Translations under genes and position numbers: made by a program
Notes under the pieces: model-generated
What the model saw: only the letters and a program-made list of their open reading frames with translations
Told to the model about the DNA's origin: nothing
The model's database searches: none
Shown here: in pieces, positions 8,341-17,048 of the stretch
Numbering within the stretch: position 1 is the first letter of the stretch
How the letters are laid out: the number at the start of each line of letters is the position of its first letter
Assembly (NCBI GenBank): GCA_041879425.1
Contig: CP090855.1
Span: 310,001 to 374,000, forward strand
Source of the DNA: Vibrio pomeroyi
GTDB lineage: Bacteria > Pseudomonadota > Gammaproteobacteria > Enterobacterales > Vibrionaceae
Reading direction: 5' to 3'
DNA length: 64,000 nt

Positions 8341-9345
8341 ATGGACTTTCGTTCTGATACCGTAACTAAACCCTCACAAGCAATGCGCGATGTAATGGCA
8401 AACGCAGAAGTCGGTGATGATGTATATGGTGACGACCCAACAGTAAACGAACTTGAGCAGTGGGCAGCCAACGAAACAGGCTTTGAAGCCGCGATGTTCA
8501 CCTCTTCAGGCACGCAAGCCAACCTTCTCGGCTTAATGGCGCATTGTGAACGTGGAGACGAATACCTTTGTGGTCAACAAGCACACAACTACAAATATGA
8601 AGCTGGCGGCGCTGCGGTACTGGGTTCAATTCAACCTCAACCAATCGAGAACAACCCAGATGGCACTCTTGATTTCAAAAAGCTTGCTGCTGCTATTAAG
8701 CCAGACGACAGCCACTTCGCCCGCACTAAACTTTTAAGCCTAGAAAACACGATCAATGGCAAAGTACTGCCAATGTCTTACCTAGCGGAAGCTCGTGAGT
8801 TCGTAAACCAACACGGTTTGCAAATGCACTTAGACGGCGCACGCGTATATAATGCAGCAGTCGCTCTCGACGTTGACATTAAAGAGATCGCACAACACTT
8901 CGATTCGATGACGATTTGTTTATCAAAAGGTTTGGGTGCTCCGATTGGCTCTCTGCTACTTGGTGGTAAAGAGTACATCGCTAAAGCGCGTCGACTACGT
9001 AAAATGGTCGGTGGCGGTATGCGTCAAGCAGGCATCCTTGCCGCAGCAGGTAAAATGGCGCTGACTGAGAACGTTACTCAGCTTAAAGCTGACCACGAAA
9101 ACGCGAAAAACCTAGCGATTGGCCTAAGCAAGCTTGAGGGCTTTTCGGTTAACCCTGACTTCATTCAAACGAACATCGTGTTCGCTAAGTTAGATGAGTC
9201 TGTTGATATCAACCGCATCGCACAAGAGTTAGGTGAAAAAGGCATTACTCTGTCGCCAGGTAACCCTGTGCGCTTTGTTACTCACCGCGACATTAGCTCA
9301 GAAGACATTTCTCGATTCCTAACGGAATTGGAAAAAGCGCTGTAA
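8341..9345 (+). CDS. ltaE: Low-specificity L-threonine aldolase
   Basis: A 334-residue fold-type I PLP enzyme of the threonine aldolase family, cleaving L-threonine or L-allo-threonine to glycine and acetaldehyde. The start MDFRSDTVTKPS is diagnostic. The PLP lysine is K196 in SKGLGAPIGS, and the HLDGARVYNA segment carries the cofactor-contacting Asp and Arg. The length equals the usual 333 or so. A strong ribosome site (AGGAGAG) lies before the ATG. It is probably cotranscribed with the preceding Nudix gene and followed by a hairpin at 9384-9406. Confidence 0.95.
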   Translation: MDFRSDTVTKPSQAMRDVMANAEVGDDVYGDDPTVNELEQWAANETGFEAAMFTSSGTQANLLGLMAHCERGDEYLCGQQAHNYKYEAGGAAVLGSIQPQPIENNPDGTLDFKKLAAAIKPDDSHFARTKLLSLENTINGKVLPMSYLAEAREFVNQHGLQMHLDGARVYNAAVALDVDIKEIAQHFDSMTICLSKGLGAPIGSLLLGGKEYIAKARRLRKMVGGGMRQAGILAAAGKMALTENVTQLKADHENAKNLAIGLSKLEGFSVNPDFIQTNIVFAKLDESVDINRIAQELGEKGITLSPGNPVRFVTHRDISSEDISRFLTELEKAL

Positions 9346-9383
9346 CTCTCAACAAAATTCTCATCTATCGCTATTAATACTTG

Positions 9384-9407
9384 AGCTTCCCCTAAGGGGA
9401 AGCTTTA
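9384..9407 (+). terminator. Hairpin terminator after ltaE
   Basis: A perfect 9-bp stem AGCTTCCCC/GGGGAAGCT with a three-base loop, followed by TTTAT. The T tract is short, so termination may be partial. Confidence 0.6.
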
Positions 9408-9434
9408 TACTCTTGTTTTCACAGGAGTATATAC

Positions 9435-9752
9435 GTGTACATCAAGTCCCTAGCTTTACTCATTGCGACTATCTCTTTCACCCTTCACGCAAATGACTTT
9501 GGTGATCCAGAACTTGGTAAACTGAAATCCCCGAGCTGTGTTTTTTGTCATTCAGTCACCGGCGACAACACGAATCAAAATTACCCTGACCTTAAAGGGC
9601 AAGATCCGCTCTATTTGTTCAATGCTATGAAAATGTATAAGAACGACCAACGTGAAGGTGCCTATGCTGACATGATGAAGGCTCAATTAAGCCGACTTTC
9701 TGAACAAGATATAAAAGATATTGCGGCCTATTACGCTTCATTGTCGAAATAG
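9435..9752 (+). CDS. Periplasmic monohaem c-type cytochrome
   Basis: A 105-residue secreted class I cytochrome c. A signal peptide spans about residues 1-19, and one haem site is CVFCH (C35, C38, H39). Met residues in YADMMKAQ could supply the distal ligand. The C-terminal helix DIKDIAAYYASL is typical of cytochrome c553/c5-type carriers. The start is GTG at 9435 with CAGGAG eight bases upstream. It is a single gene. It probably shuttles electrons in the periplasm, but its partner is not evident from the context. Confidence 0.88.
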   Translation: MYIKSLALLIATISFTLHANDFGDPELGKLKSPSCVFCHSVTGDNTNQNYPDLKGQDPLYLFNAMKMYKNDQREGAYADMMKAQLSRLSEQDIKDIAAYYASLSK

Positions 9753-9923
9753 CGAACTATTCTATATCGAAGCAATAAATAAAACCTATCACCTTTATGT
9801 TAATTAACCAGCTCTCTACGTTCACTATATATATGAATTAACCAACTCCAATAGGTGAGTGATATTTTTATTCATACCACCCTGTCGTTACTATAAATAA
9901 ATCACTCACCAACACCCCTTTTC

Positions 9924-10274
9924 ATGGAAAACAAACTTAACATTGGTCATGAAGTTAACTGGCTAAGTAACTACCCTGACGATCAAAGATCTTACCTTGC
10001 GGAGGTTTACGTGAGCGTAATGAACGAAGACTTAGAGCAACTAATGAACGCAAGGCCTGAGCGCACAACCACCTTGCAAGTCATACACCGTATGAAAGGT
10101 GGTCTTTCATCAATCGGACATTTTTCACTAGAGCAACAAATCAAAGCGGAAGAGACAGAATTGAAATTAGGAAATAATAGTGTTGAAGAAACTAACCTCA
10201 ACACTATTAAATTAATTTCACATAGCGTTAATTTAGTTGAGGAATGGCTAGAGATTAATGACGTAGGAAATTAA
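9924..10274 (+). CDS. Stand-alone HPt phosphotransfer protein
   Basis: A 116-residue protein consisting of little more than an HPt domain. The phospho-accepting histidine is H55 in IHRMKGGLSSIG, fitting the HxxKG rule. There is no kinase or receiver domain, signal peptide or membrane segment, so it should relay phosphate between cytoplasmic receivers. It is the first gene of a same-strand set with the REC-TPR protein and a LuxR-type regulator. It closely parallels the HPt end of the hybrid kinase at 17038-20673 (IHRVKGALNAVG). No strong ribosome site precedes the ATG. Confidence 0.82.
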   Translation: MENKLNIGHEVNWLSNYPDDQRSYLAEVYVSVMNEDLEQLMNARPERTTTLQVIHRMKGGLSSIGHFSLEQQIKAEETELKLGNNSVEETNLNTIKLISHSVNLVEEWLEINDVGN

Positions 10275-10371
10275 TCGAATCGATGTAGGACTTTTCTTAT
10301 TTTAACTCAGTATCGATTTTAGCTATTTCCGTTTTGTTACAATTAGCTAAATTTGGTCAACAGTTAAAATA

Positions 10372-11994
10372 ATGAATAAAGATATTAAAAAATATACGGT
10401 ATTGGTTGCAGACGACTCGCGTTTGGTTACAAGCAGTGTAACCACAATCTTGCGCCAAATCGGCTTTGAGTCCATATCTTATGCATACAAACCTTTCGAC
10501 GTGATTAATCAATGCCGTCAGAACGCGTTTGATATTATTATCTGTGACTATAACTTCCAAACCCAATTGACTGGCTATCAGCTTTTGGAAGAGCTAAAGC
10601 ACGCTCAAATCTTAAAGTCGACCACGGTTTTTATGTTCCTCACGGGCGAAAATGATTATAGCGTCGTGCGCTCAATCGTGGACTCTGACCCTGACGACTA
10701 CCTACTTAAACCGTTTAACAAGCAGTTCTTTATCAAACGGATATTTTCTGCCCTCAATCGAAAATTGGTTCTTGCACCTATCTTTGAAAAGTTAACTGAA
10801 TTCGATTTTGCTGGCGTTGTACGTGAGTGCGATGAGCTTCAACCGTTTCATCCTGAATACTCAAAGCTTATCCGAAAATACAAAGCCTCTGCCTTATTGA
10901 AAAGTAAGCAATTTAATAAAGCTCAGGAAGAGTATGAAAGCCTTCTCGAAGAAGATGACTTAGATTGGATCAAAACTGGCCTTGCAAGCACGCTCATTGA
11001 AACAGACCAAGTGGATGAAGCAAAAGAGATACTCAGCCTAGTTAAATCAAAGAAAAATAACCCCTACTTTCACGATGAAATGTCGAACATATATTCGATC
11101 GAAGACGACCTACCCAACGCGATCGACCACTTGAAACAGTCAGCGATGTTACTCGATGCGGGGGCGCACCGTGAATTGGTGATCGCGAATTTATCTATCG
11201 CTGCAGAAGCGTATCAAGACGCTTTCACCTATATGAAAAGGTACTACGAAAAAAACATTAATACGTTCCGTGGTGGGTTTTATACCAAGATTAACTACAT
11301 GCGTACTTTTCTTTACAAGCAACCGCTTGGTGGCTCAATAAACCTCTTTGAAAGGCAGCTTGCTTCGTACAACTCAATTCTCAACGATATCAGCAAAACG
11401 CCAGAGCTTATTCTTCAGGACAAACTGATTTCTGCTCATATTGCTTTGATCAAAGGCGACCTAAAGACGGCAACACTGAGTATAAAACAAGCGTTGAATT
11501 ATACTTCCGATTTTCACTTTTATGACTTCTACCACCTGTGCTTCTTATTGGAACAGTGCTCTTTCTTGAGCGAAACGCCAACGTTCGTGAAAAGGTTGGA
11601 AGACAGCATTAATCAAGACCAACACCCAAGTATTATTCGTAGCCAAATTCATATGCTTAATGGTTTTAAGGAACGTCTACAAACCTCACAGCAGCACTTG
11701 AGTAATATCCGCAAAGAGATGGTGTTAATGAAATCATCGGATCGTTTAACGAAAGACAAGCACCTTGATTATTATTTAGACATTCACGACCTTTTGCCAC
11801 ACTCAAAAAATACATGTCTAGCAATAATCAAGCTTTCAGCGCTGCTTAACACGCCCTATGAAGGCAAACACGATATTCGTATCAAAATTAACAAGTGCAA
11901 TGATGTATTGGTTAACTTACACACAAAAGATGAGCTAAACAGTATCAATTACAATCAAATCTTGTATAAAGCCCGCGGTAGAGCCACCTATTAG
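10372..11994 (+). CDS. REC-TPR response regulator, VieB-like
   Basis: A 540-residue protein with an N-terminal receiver domain (D59 in IICDYN, K113 in LLKPF) and a long helical remainder with TPR-like repeats around residues 150-400. It has no DNA-binding or output enzyme domain. This architecture and length match V. cholerae VieB, which dampens phosphotransfer from the kinase VieS. A VieS-like kinase and VieA-like parts lie 4-9 kb away on the opposite strand. The VieB assignment rests on architecture and neighbourhood and is inference. The gene sits 97 bases after the HPt gene. Confidence 0.78.
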   Translation: MNKDIKKYTVLVADDSRLVTSSVTTILRQIGFESISYAYKPFDVINQCRQNAFDIIICDYNFQTQLTGYQLLEELKHAQILKSTTVFMFLTGENDYSVVRSIVDSDPDDYLLKPFNKQFFIKRIFSALNRKLVLAPIFEKLTEFDFAGVVRECDELQPFHPEYSKLIRKYKASALLKSKQFNKAQEEYESLLEEDDLDWIKTGLASTLIETDQVDEAKEILSLVKSKKNNPYFHDEMSNIYSIEDDLPNAIDHLKQSAMLLDAGAHRELVIANLSIAAEAYQDAFTYMKRYYEKNINTFRGGFYTKINYMRTFLYKQPLGGSINLFERQLASYNSILNDISKTPELILQDKLISAHIALIKGDLKTATLSIKQALNYTSDFHFYDFYHLCFLLEQCSFLSETPTFVKRLEDSINQDQHPSIIRSQIHMLNGFKERLQTSQQHLSNIRKEMVLMKSSDRLTKDKHLDYYLDIHDLLPHSKNTCLAIIKLSALLNTPYEGKHDIRIKINKCNDVLVNLHTKDELNSINYNQILYKARGRATY

Positions 11995-12167
11995 TAACAC
12001 TGGTTTTGGAAGAGCAGTAAGGTAAAACCCTCTTAGACCATCTGATTTTCAAAATATTAAAATGTCATTTTCACCCTAACTACTATGTTTTTACATAGAA
12101 TTATTGCTTATTACAATCTTAGAACTCAAAGAGACAGGATGTCACACAGCAATATTTTAGGTGACTT

Positions 12168-12761
12168 ATGAAAAATCAGAACGTTCTAATCATAGATGAG
12201 CAACCACTTTATCGAGAAGCTCTTGCTGAGTTGGTGATGGACTCGTTAGAGGTGGACGATCTGCATAAAACCACCGATACCGAAACAATTTTAAAGCTAG
12301 TGAAAAACCAGAGTATTGACTTGATTGTTCTTGATGTGGCCTTGGTAAACAACGATGGTATGAACCTCGCTAAAATAATCAAAGCGCACGGTTATGAAGG
12401 AAAGTTACTGTTTGTTTCTTCATTAGATAGCTCAAGCTTGTCAGAGGCGGCTCAGTCATTAGGTGCGAATGGATTCCTGAGTAAGAGCGAGAGCCATGAA
12501 TCCATTCGCTTCGCCCTATCCAGCATTATGAAAGGTTATTCGTTATTCAAATCAGACCAAAAGAACTGTTGCAAGAGTACTAAACTCTCTAATAAAGAAG
12601 CGATTGTGTTTGAGTATCTGATTCAAGGACACTCAAACAAGCTTATTTCAGAAAAACTGTCGTTAAGTGCCAAGACTATTAGTACTTATAAAACACGAAT
12701 CCTAAACAAGTACAGAGCCAATTCAATCGTTGAACTGGTCCAACTAAACGATACACTTTAG
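12168..12761 (+). CDS. LuxR/NarL-type response regulator
   Basis: A 197-residue protein with an N-terminal receiver (acidic pair D10-E11, phospho-acceptor D56 in LIVLDV, K106) and a C-terminal LuxR-type helix-turn-helix (LSNKEAIVFEYLIQGHSNK and SAKTISTYKTRIL). It is a clear paralogue of the regulator at 15298-15885, with the same domain order and a very similar recognition helix. A Cys pair (NCC) sits in the linker. It probably belongs to the local phosphorelay, with the nearby HPt as a possible donor. The targets are unknown. Confidence 0.88.
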   Translation: MKNQNVLIIDEQPLYREALAELVMDSLEVDDLHKTTDTETILKLVKNQSIDLIVLDVALVNNDGMNLAKIIKAHGYEGKLLFVSSLDSSSLSEAAQSLGANGFLSKSESHESIRFALSSIMKGYSLFKSDQKNCCKSTKLSNKEAIVFEYLIQGHSNKLISEKLSLSAKTISTYKTRILNKYRANSIVELVQLNDTL

Positions 12762-12848
12762 TCTCTTTGTTCACTTGGCTGGAATAGCTGGCTTTTCGTC
12801 ACCTACAGCCCTATTGATCTATTTACTTATCTAGTTGAGCCAGTGAGC

Positions 12849-13733
12849 CTAGTTTAAATACTTCTCCATCACATCAATGAGCAATCGATGTAGCGCGTTG
12901 TTGCGGTGGGTTTGCTTGATGTAAGCCGCAATTTTGGGGCGACCTGTCGCATAATATGATTCTGGTATTTCAATCGATTTAAAGCCTTCAATTGAACGAC
13001 CAAAATTCATCATGATGGTGGCGCATCTTTGACGCTTTAATAGTCCGAGTAATAGACCTACATCCCCAACGGTGACCTTAGATTCAATTTCAAACCCTTT
13101 CTTCTCTAAAATCATTCGCACCACTTGTTTGGAGCCCTTCCAGCCTTTTAGCTCCAAGAAGATAAAAGGTAATGACAATGCCGCTTCTAACGAGTCTGCA
13201 TCCATGTCATCAGGAAGCACGATGCCGACAGGTAATGAACCAACAGGTAGTTGATAGATACTCTTAGGGCACTCTTCATTAAAATTGTGCATGTACACAT
13301 CGACATTGCCATCTAAGATGCTTTCGAACGGCCTGTCATTGGGACTCACGATACTAATGGGGGCGTTCGGAAACAGTTCAAACAGGTCATTCAATATCAC
13401 TTCACCCAAAAAATACTGCGCAACTTGGGGCATCGAGATAGTGATGGGTTTATCATAAGTCTGCGGATCAAAAGCACTCACCCCCATACAAGACTCAAGG
13501 CGATCTAATCCAGCCTGGATCACGGGAAGCTGCTTCTTAAGGAAATCTGTGCTTTCAAAATGGTGTGCATGTCGAATAAACAATTCATCACCAAGCTGCT
13601 CTCTTAAGCGAGCAAGGTACTTACTGATGGAAGCCTCACTCTTGCCAAGAATCTTAGCTACTGGCTTAAGTTGTTGGTGTTTATCCAACAACACCAAGAT
13701 ACGCAGAAGATTTAGGTCTAAATCTTTATTCAC
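12849..13733 (-). CDS. LysR-family transcriptional regulator
   Basis: A 294-residue LysR-type regulator. The winged HTH lies at about residues 6-63, including KPVAKILGKSEASISKYLARLREQLGD, and a type 2 periplasmic-binding-like co-inducer domain follows (from about residue 90). The length is typical. It stands alone between two signalling gene groups. A long inverted repeat at 13761-13797, 28 bases upstream of its start, is a candidate autoregulatory site. The effector and targets cannot be read from the sequence. Confidence 0.9.
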   Translation of the reverse strand: MNKDLDLNLLRILVLLDKHQQLKPVAKILGKSEASISKYLARLREQLGDELFIRHAHHFESTDFLKKQLPVIQAGLDRLESCMGVSAFDPQTYDKPITISMPQVAQYFLGEVILNDLFELFPNAPISIVSPNDRPFESILDGNVDVYMHNFNEECPKSIYQLPVGSLPVGIVLPDDMDADSLEAALSLPFIFLELKGWKGSKQVVRMILEKKGFEIESKVTVGDVGLLLGLLKRQRCATIMMNFGRSIEGFKSIEIPESYYATGRPKIAAYIKQTHRNNALHRLLIDVMEKYLN

Positions 13734-13760
13734 AGCAATAACCCTTCATCGTAAATTCAT

Positions 13761-13797
13761 AAACTTAGCTAACATGTACACGTTAGTATCTAAGTTT
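13761..13797. promoter_or_regulatory. Long imperfect palindrome upstream of the LysR gene
   Basis: Inner arms CTAAC and GTTAG (13769-13786) surround TGTACA, and outer arms AAACTTAG (13761-13768) and CTAAGTTT (13790-13797) extend the dyad. The whole 37-base element sits just upstream of the LysR start, where such regulators normally bind their own promoter. Confidence 0.5.
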
Positions 13798-13915
13798 AGT
13801 CAATACAAGGGAGCGAGCCATTGCTGACGCTATCCTTTCCACCAGCCGCTAGATCTGACGTTCATCTAACATAACAAAACATCAAATCGATAAGTTAGCT
13901 AAAGTAAGCACCCAA

Positions 13916-15301
13916 TTAGCGTTGTGCTTTTTGCTCATATAGCTTTTCATCGGCTTTGTGAAGCACACTTTCCAATGACTCAGTCGCACCTTTGAAGGCG
14001 ACACCAACACTAACGGAAACATCAAAGCCCAATGAAGCGACTTTAGACTCTGTCACTTGCTTTTGTAGGACCTCTGAAGCTTTCTTAGCATTTTCAAAAC
14101 TGCAATTCGGCATAATAACGATAAATTCATCGCCACCAACTCTTATCAAGAAGTCATCACGGCGAAAAACGTCTTTCATTGAATGAGCGATGTGTCGAAT
14201 CACTTCATCCCCCCAACTGTGCCCTAGGTTATCGTTGATCTTTTTAATTCGGTCGCCATCGATGGCGATAACCGAACACGCTTTTCCTTGCACCGCTTGA
14301 TTGAAAGATGTCTCGTTATAAATTCGTCGATTGTACAAACCTGTCAGCTCGTCCTTTAGTGCCGAGTGTTTCGCATCCACTAATTCGTCTTTGGCGATCC
14401 TGGCCTTATTGACATAAAAAAGATAATTAAGGCTAGTGAGCAATAAAACAACAAATACCCAAAAGTAATCAATAACCAATTTGGAATATGGGTAGCGATA
14501 CGTGTAAGTAGTCTGGTTATCCGCAACCGTCGTCTTACTGTAATTGAGGTAGGAGTACGGGTAACCTGGATACGTTACTATTAAGTTGTTGGTGTTATTC
14601 TTCGTCTCGTAACCCACACCTAAACCACCGCTTATATAAAGGTCTATATTCACGTTCAACACATAGTCACCAATGATGTTCCCCTGGTCATACACTGGGG
14701 TCACAATCGAAATGATTTCCTTTTGGCTTATCAGCCCAATGTGAGGCGGCGATATGATCACCCTATCCGTCAATTGGTATTCTTTCGCGGTAATCGAACA
14801 CACCTCACTTCCAAGACAAGTGTCTCGTGAAAGATGCGCTTCCGAGGGCGTAAAATTCTCAAACTTGTTTGGGAATATGTATTTTGAACCCGAATAAGAA
14901 CGATAAAAATAGACAAAATTATCGTCGATACCACCGAGATTTTTGTATAACGAAATTTGATGCATTAAATGCCTAACAGCGATTTCGGCCTTGTTCAGTT
15001 CAGGATCACCAAGAGGATAAATGCTATCAACAAAGTTAATCTCATCAACACTGTCGAAGTCGTGGCTACCCACATCTGACGTTTGATTAATCTGAGATTC
15101 CGTAAACAAGCCCAGCAGAACTAAGTTGTCTTTATGTCTATCTAACTGCAACGTGCTTAAATCAAACTCTTTGATGTCATTGTTGATCGCTACCGTGCCA
15201 AAACTGATGACAAACAAGAGAAATGACATTGAAGAAAATGTCAGTGAGATCGTCGCCACTTTAAATTTTGGCATTAATTTGATGATTCGTTTAGTCGTCA
15301 T
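13916..15301 (-). CDS. Membrane diguanylate cyclase (GGDEF)
   Basis: A 461-residue inner-membrane protein: TM1 near residues 17-38, a periplasmic sensor of about 235 residues, TM2 near 278-297, then a GGDEF domain. The catalytic motif GGDEF is intact at 389-393, and an RxxD inhibitory site (RRDD, 380-383) lies five residues upstream, so it is likely an active, product-inhibited cyclase making c-di-GMP. Its start overlaps the preceding regulator's stop by four bases, making it the last gene of the VieS-like operon. The operon thus encodes both c-di-GMP synthesis and breakdown. Confidence 0.93.
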   Translation of the reverse strand: MTTKRIIKLMPKFKVATISLTFSSMSFLLFVISFGTVAINNDIKEFDLSTLQLDRHKDNLVLLGLFTESQINQTSDVGSHDFDSVDEINFVDSIYPLGDPELNKAEIAVRHLMHQISLYKNLGGIDDNFVYFYRSYSGSKYIFPNKFENFTPSEAHLSRDTCLGSEVCSITAKEYQLTDRVIISPPHIGLISQKEIISIVTPVYDQGNIIGDYVLNVNIDLYISGGLGVGYETKNNTNNLIVTYPGYPYSYLNYSKTTVADNQTTYTYRYPYSKLVIDYFWVFVVLLLTSLNYLFYVNKARIAKDELVDAKHSALKDELTGLYNRRIYNETSFNQAVQGKACSVIAIDGDRIKKINDNLGHSWGDEVIRHIAHSMKDVFRRDDFLIRVGGDEFIVIMPNCSFENAKKASEVLQKQVTESKVASLGFDVSVSVGVAFKGATESLESVLHKADEKLYEQKAQR

Positions 15302-15885
15302 AATTCAATCACTCTCGACAACTCGACAATACTGTCAACGCTGTACTTGGTAAGCATCCTTCTTTTGTAAGTACTGATTGTTTTCTCACTGATAGAGAGA
15401 AATTCGGCGGCATCTTTATTCGTCATTCCCTTAAGCAGTAACTTAGCGACCGTCGCTTCACGAGCAGAGAGCTTAAGTGTTCGTTTTACCTTTTGTGGGT
15501 CATTAATCTCTTTAAAAAACGAGTAACCTTTTGCAATGGCTTCAATTGCGTCTTTGAGTACGTTGTAATGCTCCGATTTACACACATAACCATGTGCTCC
15601 TACTTTGAACGCCATTTCGCTGTAGTACGCACTGGTCTCAGCTGAATAGAACACAACTCGCCCTTTGAATCCATGTGCTCTAATGCGACGATAAAAGTCG
15701 AAGCCATCGCAATCATTCAAATTCACATCCAAGATCAGTAAGTCGATGTTTGATTTACGAACAAACTCATTGGCCGTTTTCAACTCTGAAGCCACGTTGA
15801 CTTGAGTAATATGAGGTGAAGATTCAACAAGTGATTTAATCGCAACACAAACCAAAGGATGATCATCGAAAATTAAACAGTTCAT
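15298..15885 (-). CDS. LuxR/NarL-type response regulator (VieA HTH-like)
   Basis: A 195-residue response regulator with a receiver (D7-D8 pocket, phospho-acceptor D53 in LLILDVN) and a C-terminal LuxR-type HTH (LSAREATVAKLLLKGMTNKD, ISEKTISTYKRRML). It overlaps the REC-EAL gene upstream and the GGDEF gene downstream by four bases each, indicating translational coupling. In V. cholerae VieA, one protein carries REC, EAL and HTH; here the HTH is on this separate protein. It is a paralogue of the regulator at 12168-12761. Confidence 0.9.
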   Translation of the reverse strand: MNCLIFDDHPLVCVAIKSLVESSPHITQVNVASELKTANEFVRKSNIDLLILDVNLNDCDGFDFYRRIRAHGFKGRVVFYSAETSAYYSEMAFKVGAHGYVCKSEHYNVLKDAIEAIAKGYSFFKEINDPQKVKRTLKLSAREATVAKLLLKGMTNKDAAEFLSISEKTISTYKRRMLTKYSVDSIVELSRVIEL

Positions 15886-17048
15886 TTGATATCTATATCT
15901 ATTTTTTTGACAAGTTCTAACGGCAACGGCTTAGAGACAAAATACCCCTGACACACTTCTACACCGTATTCCTTTAGCAAAGACCAAGTTTCGTGGTCTT
16001 CCACCCCTTCAGCGACAAGCTTAATGCCAAGGTTTTTCGCTAAGCCACATATTGATAAAACGATATTCTTTTTCTTTTGGTCATCTTTGATTTCAAAGAC
16101 AAACGAACGGTCAATTTTCATTTCGTTGAACGGCAGTTGAGCCAACTTTTCCAAGGTCGAATTACCCGTTCCAAAATCATCGATCGATACAGTCACATCA
16201 TTCACCCTCAGCTTAGTGAGGTTCTTGTACAAAGAGACACTGTTACGGTAAGTGTCACGCTCGGTGATCTCGATAATGAACGCCGAAGGGTTCACCTCTC
16301 GTTCTAGACATCGAGTAATAAAAGTTTGCGCAAAGTCGCTGTCTTCTAAATTGAACTGATCAACATTAATGGCGATTTTCTTGTCCAGATTTCGAATTTT
16401 GATGTCATCTAGCGCGTTGCTGAGAACGGTATCAAACAGCTCTGCTGACAATTTACATCGAGTCACAATAGGCAAAAACACATCTGGGGTTAGCACGCCG
16501 TATTCAGGGTGTACCCATCGAGCGAGCGCTTCATAACCAGACAAATGCTCCGTGACAAAGTCCACTTTAGGCTGGTAGTAGTTTTGTATTTGCCCATTGG
16601 CTAATGCCACCAGAAACTCTTCGTCGGTGACCTCGATCTTCTTTCTCGCAGGACAAGCTTTGTTGGCTGACTTGAGCCTCATTGCTAGCACATCTTCAAT
16701 CGACTTCTGTGTATAGGGTTTCTCAATGATGTCTAACACATCAAATGGAAAGCCTTCACACATGGCACGAATAGCCGAAATCACCGTCAGTTCAACGGAG
16801 CTTATCAAGACAACATTGCCTTGGTAATTCGCTTCGTCCAACATAAACATCATGTCGATTCCGTCATGGACTGGCATTTGAATATCACAAAAGATGATGT
16901 CGTAATTTGTATCAGTAACGCTTTCACAAGCCTCTAACGCGTTATCGAAAACGGTAACCTTGCAGCTTAACTTGGTTAGCAGCTGTTCTAATAAGATCAG
17001 ATGGATCGGGTGATCGTCGACAATCATGATATTAAGATTAGTGTTCAT
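15882..17048 (-). CDS. REC-EAL c-di-GMP phosphodiesterase (VieA-like)
   Basis: A 388-residue response regulator with a receiver (D55 in IIFCDIQMP) and an EAL domain. The EAL motif is at about 173 (GYEALARW). The other catalytic residues are visible: the N of INVDQF, E of EITERD, DD of IDDFGTG, K of KIDRSF and E of AEGVED. It should therefore hydrolyse c-di-GMP. It lacks the C-terminal HTH of V. cholerae VieA. It overlaps the hybrid kinase stop by 11 bases and the next regulator by four. It is likely phosphorylated through the kinase's HPt. Confidence 0.92.
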   Translation of the reverse strand: MNTNLNIMIVDDHPIHLILLEQLLTKLSCKVTVFDNALEACESVTDTNYDIIFCDIQMPVHDGIDMMFMLDEANYQGNVVLISSVELTVISAIRAMCEGFPFDVLDIIEKPYTQKSIEDVLAMRLKSANKACPARKKIEVTDEEFLVALANGQIQNYYQPKVDFVTEHLSGYEALARWVHPEYGVLTPDVFLPIVTRCKLSAELFDTVLSNALDDIKIRNLDKKIAINVDQFNLEDSDFAQTFITRCLEREVNPSAFIIEITERDTYRNSVSLYKNLTKLRVNDVTVSIDDFGTGNSTLEKLAQLPFNEMKIDRSFVFEIKDDQKKKNIVLSICGLAKNLGIKLVAEGVEDHETWSLLKEYGVEVCQGYFVSKPLPLELVKKIDIDIK

